From: a virus
Length of the DNA: 59,530 nucleotides
Direction: 5' to 3' (one strand)
IMG/VR virus record: IMGVR_UViG_3300017739_000010
Coordinates: 1-59,530 of that record
This document shows positions 17,363-27,355 of the stretch, in pieces; position 1 is the stretch's first letter, and the number at the start of each line of letters is the position of its first letter. The position numbers were made by a program, and so were the translations under genes. The notes beneath the pieces were generated by a model, which saw only the letters and a program-made list of their open reading frames with translations, ran no database searches and had not been told where the DNA came from.

Positions 17363-18676
17363 ATGCAAAAACTAAACAAAGATTCTAGTAGAATTTCGAT
17401 ACTCAATGGAAGTCAAATTGGTATCGAGTTTGAATTTTACTCTAACTTAGAGCTGGAGGAGACTCATAAGGCTTTATCTAAACTACTTAATCGTAAGATT
17501 AGATTAGAAGATAAAGCACATTCTGACTTTCAACCTAGTTCCGAAGTTTTCAAGATGGAACCAGATATGTCTGGCGGTAAAGGCTTGATTGAGTTAGTTA
17601 CTGGCGCAATGCCATATCGAGACGCTCGATTAGTTATTATCAAAATGTTGAATTGGATTAAAGAGAATGGTTATACAACAGACCGTGCATCAATTCACTT
17701 AAATATGTCTTTTAACCCAGACTATTTAGAAGATACAATGATGATTGCTAAAATGAATATTTTAAAATTTATTTTAGAGTTTGATGAGAAGAGGATCTAT
17801 AAGTTCTTCCCTAATAGAAAGAATTCCACTTATGCAAAATCAATTAAATGGGTTATGCCTAAGCATGAGGCTTTTTATTACAATGAAAATCTAATTAGTT
17901 CAGATAACTTTACTTTTGCTAATACTAAATACTATGGTATTAATTTTGAGAAAGCTTTGAAAAATTATTTAGAGTTTAGATATATTGGTGGTAAAGATTA
18001 TGAGAAAAGAGGGGATGATATTTTACATTTAGCAGAAATGTTTATCATGTCAGTATGGAAATCTTGTTTTAACCCTAGGTTTACTCCTGAGAATAAAATA
18101 GAGATGAAGAGGATTTTACAGAAGAATGCACCTCTTATGGAGATGTTAAAAGACCATACCGCCGTAAATAAGCATTGGCCTAAGATACATATACTGGTAG
18201 ACTTACAAGACCACCCATCTGTCGTAGAAGTACAGTGGAATAGATTTAAGACAAAAGTTTTAGATCTTTTGGCAAATGGCGGAATGGAAGAAGGCATAAT
18301 TAATTATGATTCTGACTATGGGTCGGTTCAAGTTAAAGACGGTAAATTTAAGGTAGCTTATTTGCTGGACGGATTTGAATTTGTAAATTGTGAGTTGGCA
18401 GGCAACATTGAGAATAGTGGAATTTATGGATGTAAAATCACTGGAGCTCAAGTGCTGAGATCTCAACTCTACCAAGGTACAGAAGCTATGGACTCAAAAA
18501 TTGAGTCTTCTTTTGTTCACGGAAGTTGTACCTTAAAAAATTGTTACGTTTTCGGAAGAGACGGTATTTTTAAAGGTAAAATGGAAGGAGGTATTTTTAG
18601 AGAGGGTTATGTAGGTCCACATGCAAGATTCTCTAAAGAGACCGAAGTTATTGTTAGTAAAAAAATTAAAACATAA
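17363..18676 (+). CDS. Amidoligase-like protein with C-terminal beta-helix-like region
   Basis: A 437-residue protein. The start G20-I-E22-F-E24 and the later E77 (GLIELVTGAMP) and H112 (SIHLNMSF) follow the layout of the amidoligase family of the glutamine-synthetase-like fold, which forms amide bonds using ATP. Residues about 300-437 are rich in short strand-turn units (FEFVNCELAGNIENSGIYG, SSFVHGSC, GGIFREG), suggestive of a right-handed beta-helix like pentapeptide repeats. Known relatives modify proteins, peptides or cell-wall compounds; the substrate here is unknown. It lies between the S1-like gene and virion genes, 2 bases ahead of the next. Confidence 0.55.
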   Translation: MQKLNKDSSRISILNGSQIGIEFEFYSNLELEETHKALSKLLNRKIRLEDKAHSDFQPSSEVFKMEPDMSGGKGLIELVTGAMPYRDARLVIIKMLNWIKENGYTTDRASIHLNMSFNPDYLEDTMMIAKMNILKFILEFDEKRIYKFFPNRKNSTYAKSIKWVMPKHEAFYYNENLISSDNFTFANTKYYGINFEKALKNYLEFRYIGGKDYEKRGDDILHLAEMFIMSVWKSCFNPRFTPENKIEMKRILQKNAPLMEMLKDHTAVNKHWPKIHILVDLQDHPSVVEVQWNRFKTKVLDLLANGGMEEGIINYDSDYGSVQVKDGKFKVAYLLDGFEFVNCELAGNIENSGIYGCKITGAQVLRSQLYQGTEAMDSKIESSFVHGSCTLKNCYVFGRDGIFKGKMEGGIFREGYVGPHARFSKETEVIVSKKIKT

Positions 18677-18678
18677 AA

Positions 18679-19521
18679 ATGAGCGAAATTAGAAGCGGCA
18701 ATCTTAACGATTTAAGTACACCAAGAGATTTTGGTGCTAACTGCTTAAATGAGTTTCTTCAAGAATTAGGAGATGATTTAACAGGAGCTTGTATGGTTCC
18801 AGTTAATTTACCTCAAAGAGAGATTGTTAACATTATCAAAAGGGCTAAGAAATGGTTCTATAAGCAGTATGAAGACTCTGTGAAAGAGAATTACTATATA
18901 ATACCTAAATCTGTTTTTGAGTCTAATTATTTTAAAACCCATAGGGCTTTGAATTTACCAGGAGCAGGTGCTGATGGTGGAGGTGGAGTTTACTCTGTTT
19001 TTGGAGTTTATGACACTGGTAATGGGTTCAATTCTACAGGCGGAGGTCTTGATGTTAGATTTCAAAGCGGTGGAGACTTTGCTCTAGAAAAAATGTTATT
19101 TAGAGGCTTATATGAAGGCGCTGGAGCTGCCGAAGCCGCTGAAGAATTACAATACTATGTATTGAACCAATCATTGGCTGATATGTCAAGAATGATTACA
19201 GAAAATCCTATTAGTTTTAATTACACTAGATTAAATGGTGAGTTTAAAATTATGGGTGATACACCTAAAGACGATGTAGTACTTCATGTATATGAAACTA
19301 TATCCGATTGTGCACTTTATTCAGATGAAATATTTTTTAGATATTGTTCTGCTAGGATAAAACAATCTTTAGGTGCTAAGTTAGGTATTTTTAAATTCGC
19401 ATTACCAGGTAATGTAGAATTTGATTATGATGCGATAAAAGACATGGGCGACACCGAATTAGAGTCGATTATCGAAGAAATTAAGGGCGACGAAGGCGTG
19501 GATTATATGTTCCACTCATAA
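18679..19521 (+). CDS. Putative virion structural (neck/tail) protein
   Basis: A 280-residue protein beginning two bases after the amidoligase-like gene. A helical start (NLPQREIVNIIKRAKKWFYKQYE) is followed by a Gly-rich loop (about 96-130) and a conserved-looking end (CSARIKQSLGAKLGIFKFALPGNVEFDYD). I have seen this style in structural proteins of large tailed phages, but cannot assign a specific T4 gene. Position directly before gp25 supports a baseplate or neck role. Confidence 0.55.
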   Translation: MSEIRSGNLNDLSTPRDFGANCLNEFLQELGDDLTGACMVPVNLPQREIVNIIKRAKKWFYKQYEDSVKENYYIIPKSVFESNYFKTHRALNLPGAGADGGGGVYSVFGVYDTGNGFNSTGGGLDVRFQSGGDFALEKMLFRGLYEGAGAAEAAEELQYYVLNQSLADMSRMITENPISFNYTRLNGEFKIMGDTPKDDVVLHVYETISDCALYSDEIFFRYCSARIKQSLGAKLGIFKFALPGNVEFDYDAIKDMGDTELESIIEEIKGDEGVDYMFHS

Positions 19522-19542
19522 TTAAGCCGAATACATATATAA

Positions 19543-19899
19543 ATGGATTTTTACATTAAATATATAGGTGACCCGAATTACAACGCGACACAACTACAAA
19601 ACAACGGTGAGATTGAGCAATTAATTACTCAAATCGAAACTATTCTATTCACTAGAAAAACTGATGTTTTAGGTTCTGCTCAATTTGGTTGTAATTTAGA
19701 AGACTTGGTATACTCTTTGAATCAAAATGAGTATAATATCAAGCAAGAAATCAACAATCAGATTAACTCTTATTGTCCGCTTGCTACTAAATATCAAGTT
19801 GCCACCGATGTAAAATTCTTCAAAGGTGAAGTTAGAGATATTGCATATATTGATATTACCATTGATAGTAAGTATTTAGTACAAATAAACCTTAGATAA
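19543..19899 (+). CDS. 25: Baseplate wedge protein gp25
   Basis: A 118-residue protein of the gp25/W family, which forms the core of the wedge and initiates the sheath. The family signature is visible: a helix (IEQLITQIETILFTRKTDVLG) followed by FGCNLEDLVYSLN with an Asn-x-x-Glu-Asp pattern, then a helix IKQEINNQI and a two-strand end. Length is near the T4 protein (132). It is followed by the gp6-like gene as expected for contractile tail modules. TATATAAATG overlaps the start codon; too close for a promoter of this gene. Confidence 0.88.
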   Translation: MDFYIKYIGDPNYNATQLQNNGEIEQLITQIETILFTRKTDVLGSAQFGCNLEDLVYSLNQNEYNIKQEINNQINSYCPLATKYQVATDVKFFKGEVRDIAYIDITIDSKYLVQINLR

Positions 19900-19915
19900 A
19901 AGAGATAAATAATAC

Positions 19916-21745
19916 ATGGCAGAGTTAAAATTTTTAGAGACGGTAAGAGTTAGTGCAGATCAAATCAAAGCTGACACGAGAACTTTTATTAGTAGAGTTT
20001 ACAAAAGAGCTAACACTCTTTTTACTGAAGCAAGTCCTTTTGCTCAGATTATTTCTGTATTCTCAGAGCTGTATGAGCTCATTATGTTCTATATAGAGGA
20101 TGCTGTAGTAGAACAAAACATTTACACTGCTCAACAAGCAGAGTCTATATATGGTATGTCAAGATTGACTGGCCATGATGCAACCAGAGGTTTTGCTGCA
20201 ACAGGGGAGATAGAATTTAGATGGAAGCCAGGTGCAGACCTTAGTGTAATCGCTGGAACAGGATTAAATATAGATCCAAGAGCAGAGTTAGTATGTGAAC
20301 TTAACAGTATGACATATACATTATTATCCTCTAAAGATAGATTTAGATTAGAGAAATCTAATATGACTAAAATAACTGCTGCTGTTATTCAAGGTAAATA
20401 TGAAAGACAAACTTTAACAGGTACAGGAGAAAAGCTTCAGTCTTTTAATGTACAAACAAAGAAATTATCAGATCACTCTAAAGTTAGTGTTTCTGTAAAT
20501 GGTGAAAAATGGACAAAACATAATTCACTTTATGATTTATTAAATAACGAGAAAGGTTATCTATGTAAAACTGGTATTTCCGGAGGAATTGATGTTTATT
20601 TCGGTAATGGTGCTTTCGGTGCTATTCCAGCTTTAGGTTCTACTATTGAAGTAGAATATGTAAACCATGATGGTTTTATGGGTAACATAGATGATGGTAG
20701 AGATATTACTTTTAAATGGCAAGCAGAAGGAACTGATTCCTTAGGAGGTGAACATGACTTAAATGAATTTTTAGATGTTACATGTACTTCATCTCCAAAA
20801 ATGGGTGCTGATAGAGAGTCAACAGACTTTACAAAAATTATGACCCCTCTAGCTTCAAAATCTTTTGTTTTAGCAACTCCAGATAATTATGAGTATTTCC
20901 TATCTAGATATGGATTATTCTCGTATATAGATGCTTACAATACAACATCGGACGAGTATTTAGATGATGATAATGTTATCTATATTTTTGCAGTTCCAGA
21001 TGTAAAAAAGAAATTAGCTTCAGGTCAAGATTACTTTTCAATTCCGGAGAATGAAATGTTCTTCGACCAGAATGAATATGATAAAATGTCACAAGTGATT
21101 CAAGATAGTGGCCAACAAATGGTTACAACTGAAGTTGTGTTTGTAAAACCACAAGTTAGAAAATACAGTATGGATATTAACATAAGGTATTTTGAAGGTT
21201 TTAGTAAAGAAGAGATTTTTAATGATGTCAGATCTGCAGTAAGTGATTACATGTTAAATGTAACAAGAAGAGACAAACTGCCTAAATCCGATATTGTCTA
21301 TATTCTAGAAGAAATAGAAGGTATTGATGCTGTTAATGTCAGATTCATTTCAGAAACTGAAGAAACAGCTAGAAGACTTGGTTACTATGAGTCTGTTACA
21401 ACAACAGTTCAACCACAGGAGCCAGTAGTCTTAGAAGATATAGGTAACGGTAAACAAAAATACATCTTTTTCAAAAAAGTAGAAGAAGTTAAAGTCGTTG
21501 ACGTTGACGCTTCTACTGTGATACCGTACACCGTAGCTGGTTTAGACGAGTGGGGTGATATAATCATGGAAAAAGAAGAAGTTGCAGTCTTTAGGGGCGG
21601 ATGGCAAGATCGTGATGGTGACGAGATTGTTGATAAAGCTCTAATTAATGCTGAAGCAGCATTATCTGTAAACTTTGACCCAACGCCGGTTACTAGGACT
21701 ATTTATACTAGAGTACAGGCTGGAAATAGAAAAGCCTTAAAATAA
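19916..21745 (+). CDS. 6: Baseplate wedge protein gp6-like (baseplate J family)
   Basis: A 609-residue protein. The N-terminal helical part (residues 1-100) ends in SIYGMSRLTGHDATRG, followed by a beta domain with PGADLSVIAGTGLNI, matching the baseplate J/gp6 pattern in which a helix is followed by G-x-x-R-x-x-A-x-x-A-x-G and a strand domain. The region FVKPQVRKYSMDINIRYFEGFSKEEIFNDVRSAVSDYM...SDIVYILEEIEGIDAV is a typical gp6/J C-terminal module. gp6 forms the ring that holds the wedges together. The next gene begins one base before its stop. Confidence 0.85.
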   Translation: MAELKFLETVRVSADQIKADTRTFISRVYKRANTLFTEASPFAQIISVFSELYELIMFYIEDAVVEQNIYTAQQAESIYGMSRLTGHDATRGFAATGEIEFRWKPGADLSVIAGTGLNIDPRAELVCELNSMTYTLLSSKDRFRLEKSNMTKITAAVIQGKYERQTLTGTGEKLQSFNVQTKKLSDHSKVSVSVNGEKWTKHNSLYDLLNNEKGYLCKTGISGGIDVYFGNGAFGAIPALGSTIEVEYVNHDGFMGNIDDGRDITFKWQAEGTDSLGGEHDLNEFLDVTCTSSPKMGADRESTDFTKIMTPLASKSFVLATPDNYEYFLSRYGLFSYIDAYNTTSDEYLDDDNVIYIFAVPDVKKKLASGQDYFSIPENEMFFDQNEYDKMSQVIQDSGQQMVTTEVVFVKPQVRKYSMDINIRYFEGFSKEEIFNDVRSAVSDYMLNVTRRDKLPKSDIVYILEEIEGIDAVNVRFISETEETARRLGYYESVTTTVQPQEPVVLEDIGNGKQKYIFFKKVEEVKVVDVDASTVIPYTVAGLDEWGDIIMEKEEVAVFRGGWQDRDGDEIVDKALINAEAALSVNFDPTPVTRTIYTRVQAGNRKALK

Positions 21746-22017
21746 TGTCGTTGTATAAAGATTTATTAGCATATAAAAGACAGAGCCTTTACAAGGCTGC
21801 TAAAACTAGAAAAGACGCTAGGTTAAACGTTGGTGCAGACTATCAAGATATAGGATTGCTTCAAAGAATGTTATCAAGACATATTCAAAGAAATCAAACT
21901 CTTAGTGAGTTTATCAATTTTCTAAATGATTATCTTTTAAATATACTAAAGGGTAATAGATTTCTAAGAGGTTACAAGAATTATACTGTGAAAAAAGACG
22001 ACAAGTACATTAGATAA
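21745..22017 (+). CDS. Small basic protein between wedge genes
   Basis: A 90-residue lysine/arginine-rich helical protein (MSLYKDLLAYKRQSLYKAA onward). It overlaps the gp6-like stop by one base and ends 2 bases before the next large gene, so it is firmly within the wedge operon. Possibly a small baseplate component or assembly factor. No family recognised. Confidence 0.65.
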   Translation: MSLYKDLLAYKRQSLYKAAKTRKDARLNVGADYQDIGLLQRMLSRHIQRNQTLSEFINFLNDYLLNILKGNRFLRGYKNYTVKKDDKYIR

Positions 22018-22019
22018 TT

Positions 22020-24815
22020 ATGTGGAGTAATTTAAGATTTTTTAACGGGACTACAAGTGAAATACAATTAGAAGTAGTAGATGGTATCTGGCAAGGTTCT
22101 ATCTATTTACCTGTTGTGTCTACTCAGTTGTACGAGACAGTTAATCTTTTTATTTTAGAAGAAGGCTTAGATGAGGATGGTAATTCTATTATCAATACCC
22201 CAGTTTCTCCTGATGGAACCATAACACAGTTTGATTTTAAATGGGAACCTACTAAGGTCGACCAATCTGAGGATATAATTATGTATGGCTACACTTTAAG
22301 TGGTGGCAAGCCTATTATTAAAGAATTAAAAACTCAAAGCAAAGATTTAGATCCTTTCTCAAATATAGTAAGTCAAGATTCAAATTGGCTTAAAACACTA
22401 AGCGTTAATAATAATGTTGCAATTCAAGTTAACATTGCACTTAACTCTACAAGAGAAGGTATACATAAAAGAGTTTTAGAAATTAAAGCGGGTACTAGTG
22501 TAATTGCTAGGATTCAAGTTTATGGTGAGGTAGAAGGTGAAGATGAAAGGCTAAAAGTTTTACTAGCTAATTTAGGTAATTCTCTACAGGATTCAGACTT
22601 TTTACTTTTCAAATCTCATGATATTTCTGAACAAGCTCCTAACCAAGTTTTAATGAATCAAAAGAGAAAAGAGCTCTTGTTAGAATTACATAACATTAAG
22701 CCTTTTGTTGGTACATATAAAGCTATCTTAAATGCGATAGATTACTTTGGGTATGATAAAATTACGTTAAAAGAATATTGGATAAACGTAGATAAATCAG
22801 AGAATAACTTTGGTAAACTACATGCTATTCCAGTTCCTAACTCATCCGTAAGAGGTGAGATGACTAGAAAGAGATTAAAGTTCAAAGTACCTTCTTCAAC
22901 TATGAAGAAAACTAGTAGATTTTCTCTAGTCTATAGATTAAATGAAACTAACGGTACTTTTGACCAATGGGATATTCCAAACGTAGATGAAGTATTTGAT
23001 TACACTCCTGATGAAGTTATTATCAAATTATATGGTTTAAAAAATAGACTACAAAAAGATTATCTACCACTTGAGGCTAAGATTATAGATATTACTGGAG
23101 AAGGTGATTACTTTACTCAAAGAAATTTAAACATTTGGAAAGTACAAAACCCAATCGGTTTCTTTACTGAAGGACATAAAATTAAATATGAGGTTTATCC
23201 AAATGACAGAGATCTTTTTATTGAAGATACTTCAAATGTTTTAAAAACTAATTTAGCACAAGATTTCTATCAAACTGCTGCTAACGAGCAGGCAATTGCT
23301 CCTACTAATAATTACGAAAACTTCTTAAACCTTAAACCAGGTGAAGAAGGTAATTTAACAGTAGCCCAAAGAACAGAAATGAAGAATATCTTTAGAAACT
23401 TCTATGCAACATACCATGATAGGAATTTACATTCATATAACGAAAATATTCCGATTGGATGTCCAGTTATTTTAGATGGTGTGCCTTCTTTTGATGATGT
23501 GTGGGATGAAGCTAATTTTGTTTGGGACGATGCTGTCGATGCAAATCAAAATCTAAAAGTAACTTGGGATAACTGGTGGAAGAAGTGGGTTTATGAGATT
23601 GAATGGCTTATTGACGGACCGAATGGTTTACACCAAGAATATAGAGGTGGTATTGATGACTATAAGCAATTAGCTCTTAATTTACCTTATATAGGTTCAT
23701 ATACAGTAGAGATGAGAACATACGACTTGTTTGGTCACATGTCTTTCTACAAAACAGAAGATTTATTTGAAGTTAAATTAAAAGACTTAGAACTCTATGG
23801 TATCTATAAATGGTTAGATACAGATCAAAATGGAGTTGGAGCCACTTGGGATTCTAAGAAAATAGAATGGAATAAGACTGGCGGCTACTGGAATTTTGCT
23901 CAAGATAATGAGACTAAAGTTGAAGATAATATTGCAACTTTATATTTAACTCTAGACAGAGCAAACTATACCCACATGGAAGATGACCAAGGTGTTAGAT
24001 TCTCAACGGTTAGGAGATACCAAGATCCTTACTCAGATACTGGTTATTCTGAGACAACAGGACCTTACCAATGGGAAGAGTCTACGTTTAGATGGAAAGA
24101 CACTGAACATTTATGGTGGGATTCAATGAGAGTTGGTCCGGATTTGGCAGCTTCTTTTAAAATCGACTGGATTGAATTTGGAGATACTTTAAGAATTGTA
24201 CACACAGATCCATCAACAAACATAACTTCATTTGGTGAACACACAATTACTACACAAACACCTGTTAATGCTGGTGATTATGCTGGTTGGACTGCTGTAA
24301 TAGCGGATCTTGAGACTAGTACAGATCCTATCATAAATAAATTTAATTTTAATGGTGTTTTTGAAGATGTAAATAACGATAATGATGTGATTGACCCAAC
24401 AGATAAATTTTTACATATTTTATGTGTGGGACAAGAATATTCAAAAACTTATGACTTTGATTCGGTTGAGATAATTAAGGCTACAAACGCCTCTAATGCT
24501 CAAATAAGCGGTCAAGTTAACGTAAAACATTACAACCCAACGTGGGATGACACGAAGGTGTTTAAAAACCACGCTACAGTAGATAGATCTACTCACGTAA
24601 CTATATCAACAGATATTTCTAAGTTTCCTGGTGCTAAAAATCCTAAATGGACAATAACCAATATAAGTAACCCAGAAATAACTGATATATACTATAATAA
24701 TATGTGGCTGACGTACATTTTCAAGGAGCCTGGAGATTACTCTATTCAACTTGAAGCGGAAGATACATATAACAACAAAAACGTCATAAGACGTAACATG
24801 ATAAAAGTAAAATAA
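22020..24815 (+). CDS. Large baseplate wedge protein, probably gp7 counterpart
   Basis: A 931-residue protein after gp25 and gp6, the place of gp7 in T4 (1032 residues). It is beta-rich; residues about 195-245 are helical (LLELHNIKPFVGTYKAILNAIDYFGYD), as in tail proteins of the gpI/gp7 type. Trp-Asp-rich segments (WDEANFVWDDAV, WDSKKIEWNKTGGYW, ESTFRWKDTEHLWWDS) recur in the C-terminal half. The last 90 residues look like a PKD/Ig domain (WTITNIS, FKEPGDYSIQLEAEDTYNN). The gp7 link is based on order and size, not on sequence identity. Confidence 0.55.
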   Translation: MWSNLRFFNGTTSEIQLEVVDGIWQGSIYLPVVSTQLYETVNLFILEEGLDEDGNSIINTPVSPDGTITQFDFKWEPTKVDQSEDIIMYGYTLSGGKPIIKELKTQSKDLDPFSNIVSQDSNWLKTLSVNNNVAIQVNIALNSTREGIHKRVLEIKAGTSVIARIQVYGEVEGEDERLKVLLANLGNSLQDSDFLLFKSHDISEQAPNQVLMNQKRKELLLELHNIKPFVGTYKAILNAIDYFGYDKITLKEYWINVDKSENNFGKLHAIPVPNSSVRGEMTRKRLKFKVPSSTMKKTSRFSLVYRLNETNGTFDQWDIPNVDEVFDYTPDEVIIKLYGLKNRLQKDYLPLEAKIIDITGEGDYFTQRNLNIWKVQNPIGFFTEGHKIKYEVYPNDRDLFIEDTSNVLKTNLAQDFYQTAANEQAIAPTNNYENFLNLKPGEEGNLTVAQRTEMKNIFRNFYATYHDRNLHSYNENIPIGCPVILDGVPSFDDVWDEANFVWDDAVDANQNLKVTWDNWWKKWVYEIEWLIDGPNGLHQEYRGGIDDYKQLALNLPYIGSYTVEMRTYDLFGHMSFYKTEDLFEVKLKDLELYGIYKWLDTDQNGVGATWDSKKIEWNKTGGYWNFAQDNETKVEDNIATLYLTLDRANYTHMEDDQGVRFSTVRRYQDPYSDTGYSETTGPYQWEESTFRWKDTEHLWWDSMRVGPDLAASFKIDWIEFGDTLRIVHTDPSTNITSFGEHTITTQTPVNAGDYAGWTAVIADLETSTDPIINKFNFNGVFEDVNNDNDVIDPTDKFLHILCVGQEYSKTYDFDSVEIIKATNASNAQISGQVNVKHYNPTWDDTKVFKNHATVDRSTHVTISTDISKFPGAKNPKWTITNISNPEITDIYYNNMWLTYIFKEPGDYSIQLEAEDTYNNKNVIRRNMIKVK

Positions 24816-24821
24816 ACTAAA

Positions 24822-25385
24822 ATGGCAAACATTACAGAAATTTTAGGTACCGACTCGGTATCGTCTTCAAGACCAACTATTAACAGTAACTTTGAGTTGT
24901 TAAACGACGAGTTAGCTTCTGTAATTGCTCTGTTAAACCCTACTACTTCGGTATTAAGTGGATTAACTAGTGCAACTACAAGTGCATTAACAGTTAATGA
25001 TGGTACGAATCTTTTAGTTGCAAATTCATCAGGTTTAACAGTTAGCACCGCTTCTGCGTTTGCTGGTAACGTTGCATTTGGTGGAAGAATTGCTAAGTCC
25101 GGTGTTGTTGGAACTGCTTCAGCTCCTGCAGCTAACTTAGCTCCTTCTGAGATAACTAAAGGTTCTTACTTTATTAATGCTGCATTTACAATCCCAACTG
25201 CGGTTGATGGAACAGAGGTTACTTTGATTAATGTCGGAGGTGCTAGTTCAGCGGTTACTGCTGGAACAAGTGCTTCTCTAGGTGCTACTTCAATAGCATT
25301 AGATGGCACTAACTCAACTTTAACATTAAGATGTTTTGAAAACAAATGGTATATTATTAGCGCATACGCTTGTACTATATCGTAA
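24822..25385 (+). CDS. Short tail fibre/whisker-like protein
   Basis: A 187-residue Ala/Ser/Thr-rich beta protein. The start (ITEILGTDSVSSSRPTINSNFELLND) resembles the start of the collagen-like fibre gene at 39.4 kb (IQEILHPSDSDSIKFEKINYNFDQIL), suggesting a shared attachment domain. The rest is fibrous in character (SGLTSATTSALTVNDGTNLLV), ending with LRCFENKWYIISA, a compact tip. Likely a trimeric decoration of baseplate or neck. Confidence 0.55.
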   Translation: MANITEILGTDSVSSSRPTINSNFELLNDELASVIALLNPTTSVLSGLTSATTSALTVNDGTNLLVANSSGLTVSTASAFAGNVAFGGRIAKSGVVGTASAPAANLAPSEITKGSYFINAAFTIPTAVDGTEVTLINVGGASSAVTAGTSASLGATSIALDGTNSTLTLRCFENKWYIISAYACTIS

Positions 25386-25413
25386 ATTAACGAATTAAAC
25401 TGAAACCTAATAG

Positions 25414-27354
25414 ATGGCAACTCCTTTAGTTAGAATACCACAGCCACAAGGTGGCACGATGTATGCTTTTGCATCTTCAGCAAGAGATATGACTAGGGCG
25501 TTTAACAGTTCTGATTTGAATTTCGAGTTTAGTAAATTCGCTTTACTAGACTTACCGGATTTCACAGATTCTGTAAACGGCTCTAATACTATTGACTTTG
25601 AGCTGAACTTAAAGCAAGCGTCGGGACAAGCTTATGTAGCTGGACAACCTAATGTAGATTGGGCACAAACATTCCAGAACTATGCTTTAAATATGGAAGA
25701 GATTCTACTTAAGGATGATGACTATGACCCAATTATTTTAGCGTCAGACGCTGAAAAGATTTTCTTTAAGTGGATGTCTGCTTTGGGCGCAATCGGCTTT
25801 AGACCTACAGATTCTAACGAATCTACTACAGGCGCTTATTCTGAGAATGACAACGCAAGTCTAGGAGGTTCGAACTACGATAAAGTAGTCAAGTATTTAG
25901 GTACTATTGATGCAGAGAATGATGTGGCTTACCAAGGTAACACATATCACGAAGTCTACATTAACGTACCAACGTCTGTTGGAAATACTCCGTTGGTTTT
26001 ATTTAAGCCGACTGACTATAATACATCAGCTACTAAATTATTCCCAACAGACAGCGAAGCTGCTAACGTTGAGGGTAGAGAGGGTCAAACACACCCTGAT
26101 CCAAATATCAATCTTTCTCCGGTTGTAGATAACTGGACGCAAAGCCAAGGAGCTTTCTATGATATTGCAACAAATGCTACAGATTCTGTAGGTATCGACT
26201 TTGATACAGCTTCTTATGCAGGAATTCAAAATAACCCCGATGTAAGATCTTTACTAGATTTTGCTAAGACTGGACAACAATTTAGATTTAATGCCGTTTT
26301 AGTTTACTATGATTTATATAGCCAGTCAGTTCCAGCAAACAGATCTACCAATCTATATGGTATCTTAATATTGGATGATATTCTAGATGCTTATGGGCCT
26401 GGTACAAAAATACATGAACAAATTAAATTTAAGCCTAATGAAGTTACTGGTCTAAATGGTAATGCTTATTCATTAAAGTTAAATCTTAAATTTAATTCAT
26501 CTCTAGATAATGTAGGTGTTGAGACAAGTGTAAATGACTTTACTACTTTCTCGATGGACTTATTTATGGATACGACTACAGCTTTAGAAAATGCGACTGA
26601 TTTATTATTACAAACTAATAACAGATATTCTAAAGTTACAGATAGATTAGATAGTCTAGAGAATATAATTCTAGGTACTGCTAAAGCTGCAGAACTAGAA
26701 GCTAGAATAAAAGAAGTTGAAGATGACTTTACAGCATCTTCTTTACAATTACAAGATTCTAATGCTTTATTAGACCTTGTAAATAATGCACATGCTAAAA
26801 TCAACCAGTTGATTGATGGTACAATACCTGTTGAATTACAATATAACACTGATGTAATTTTTGCGGGTAAAGGAACAACAGTAGATAAATCAGTGGCTGG
26901 TAAAATTAAAGTGAATAACAGTGTTAATGGTTATATGGTTGCAGATGTATTTAGATGGGACATCGCTTCTAAGAGTGTGGTTAGTCAATTGACTACAAGT
27001 AACCTATTTGACCCAACCTCAGCTAATCAGTATGGTGTTTGGTCTAAGTTAGTTCCTTTCTCAAATAGATTAAGCTTAAAGAATATTACAAACTCTGGGT
27101 CATTCAATGGAGACTTAAATATATACATTGATGATTCTACTAATGGATGGTCCAACGGCCAGATATTCAGGGTTGCATTAGACAATATAGACATTAACGG
27201 AAATAATATAAAAATTTGGACGAGTACTTCTACAGGTTTCGATCAAGCAGTTGCCAGCATCGCTCCAGCGCAGTTGATTACGTCAACTCCATATATTGAA
27301 GTAGTATGTATGGACGCGTCCAATTACGTATTTGAAGCAGATATTTTAAGATAA
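25414..27354 (+). CDS. Virion structural protein with internal coiled coil
   Basis: A 646-residue protein. N-terminal 370 residues form a beta-rich unit with the segment AVLVYYDLYSQS...STNLYGILILDDI, a pattern I associate with structural proteins of marine T4-like phages. Residues about 390-470 form a coiled coil (RYSKVTDRLDSLENIILGTAKAAELEARIKEVEDD), after which comes a compact beta C-terminus. It could be a gp8/gp9/gp10-position wedge or fibre-socket protein. It ends one base before the next start. Confidence 0.55.
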   Translation: MATPLVRIPQPQGGTMYAFASSARDMTRAFNSSDLNFEFSKFALLDLPDFTDSVNGSNTIDFELNLKQASGQAYVAGQPNVDWAQTFQNYALNMEEILLKDDDYDPIILASDAEKIFFKWMSALGAIGFRPTDSNESTTGAYSENDNASLGGSNYDKVVKYLGTIDAENDVAYQGNTYHEVYINVPTSVGNTPLVLFKPTDYNTSATKLFPTDSEAANVEGREGQTHPDPNINLSPVVDNWTQSQGAFYDIATNATDSVGIDFDTASYAGIQNNPDVRSLLDFAKTGQQFRFNAVLVYYDLYSQSVPANRSTNLYGILILDDILDAYGPGTKIHEQIKFKPNEVTGLNGNAYSLKLNLKFNSSLDNVGVETSVNDFTTFSMDLFMDTTTALENATDLLLQTNNRYSKVTDRLDSLENIILGTAKAAELEARIKEVEDDFTASSLQLQDSNALLDLVNNAHAKINQLIDGTIPVELQYNTDVIFAGKGTTVDKSVAGKIKVNNSVNGYMVADVFRWDIASKSVVSQLTTSNLFDPTSANQYGVWSKLVPFSNRLSLKNITNSGSFNGDLNIYIDDSTNGWSNGQIFRVALDNIDINGNNIKIWTSTSTGFDQAVASIAPAQLITSTPYIEVVCMDASNYVFEADILR

Positions 27355-27355
27355 T

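Noticed and set aside
19534-19545. CATATATAAATG as late promoter for gp25
   Set aside because: The box overlaps the start codon, so RNA would start within the gene. Similar boxes at 15587 and 44512 are also too close; probably AT-rich leader sequence.
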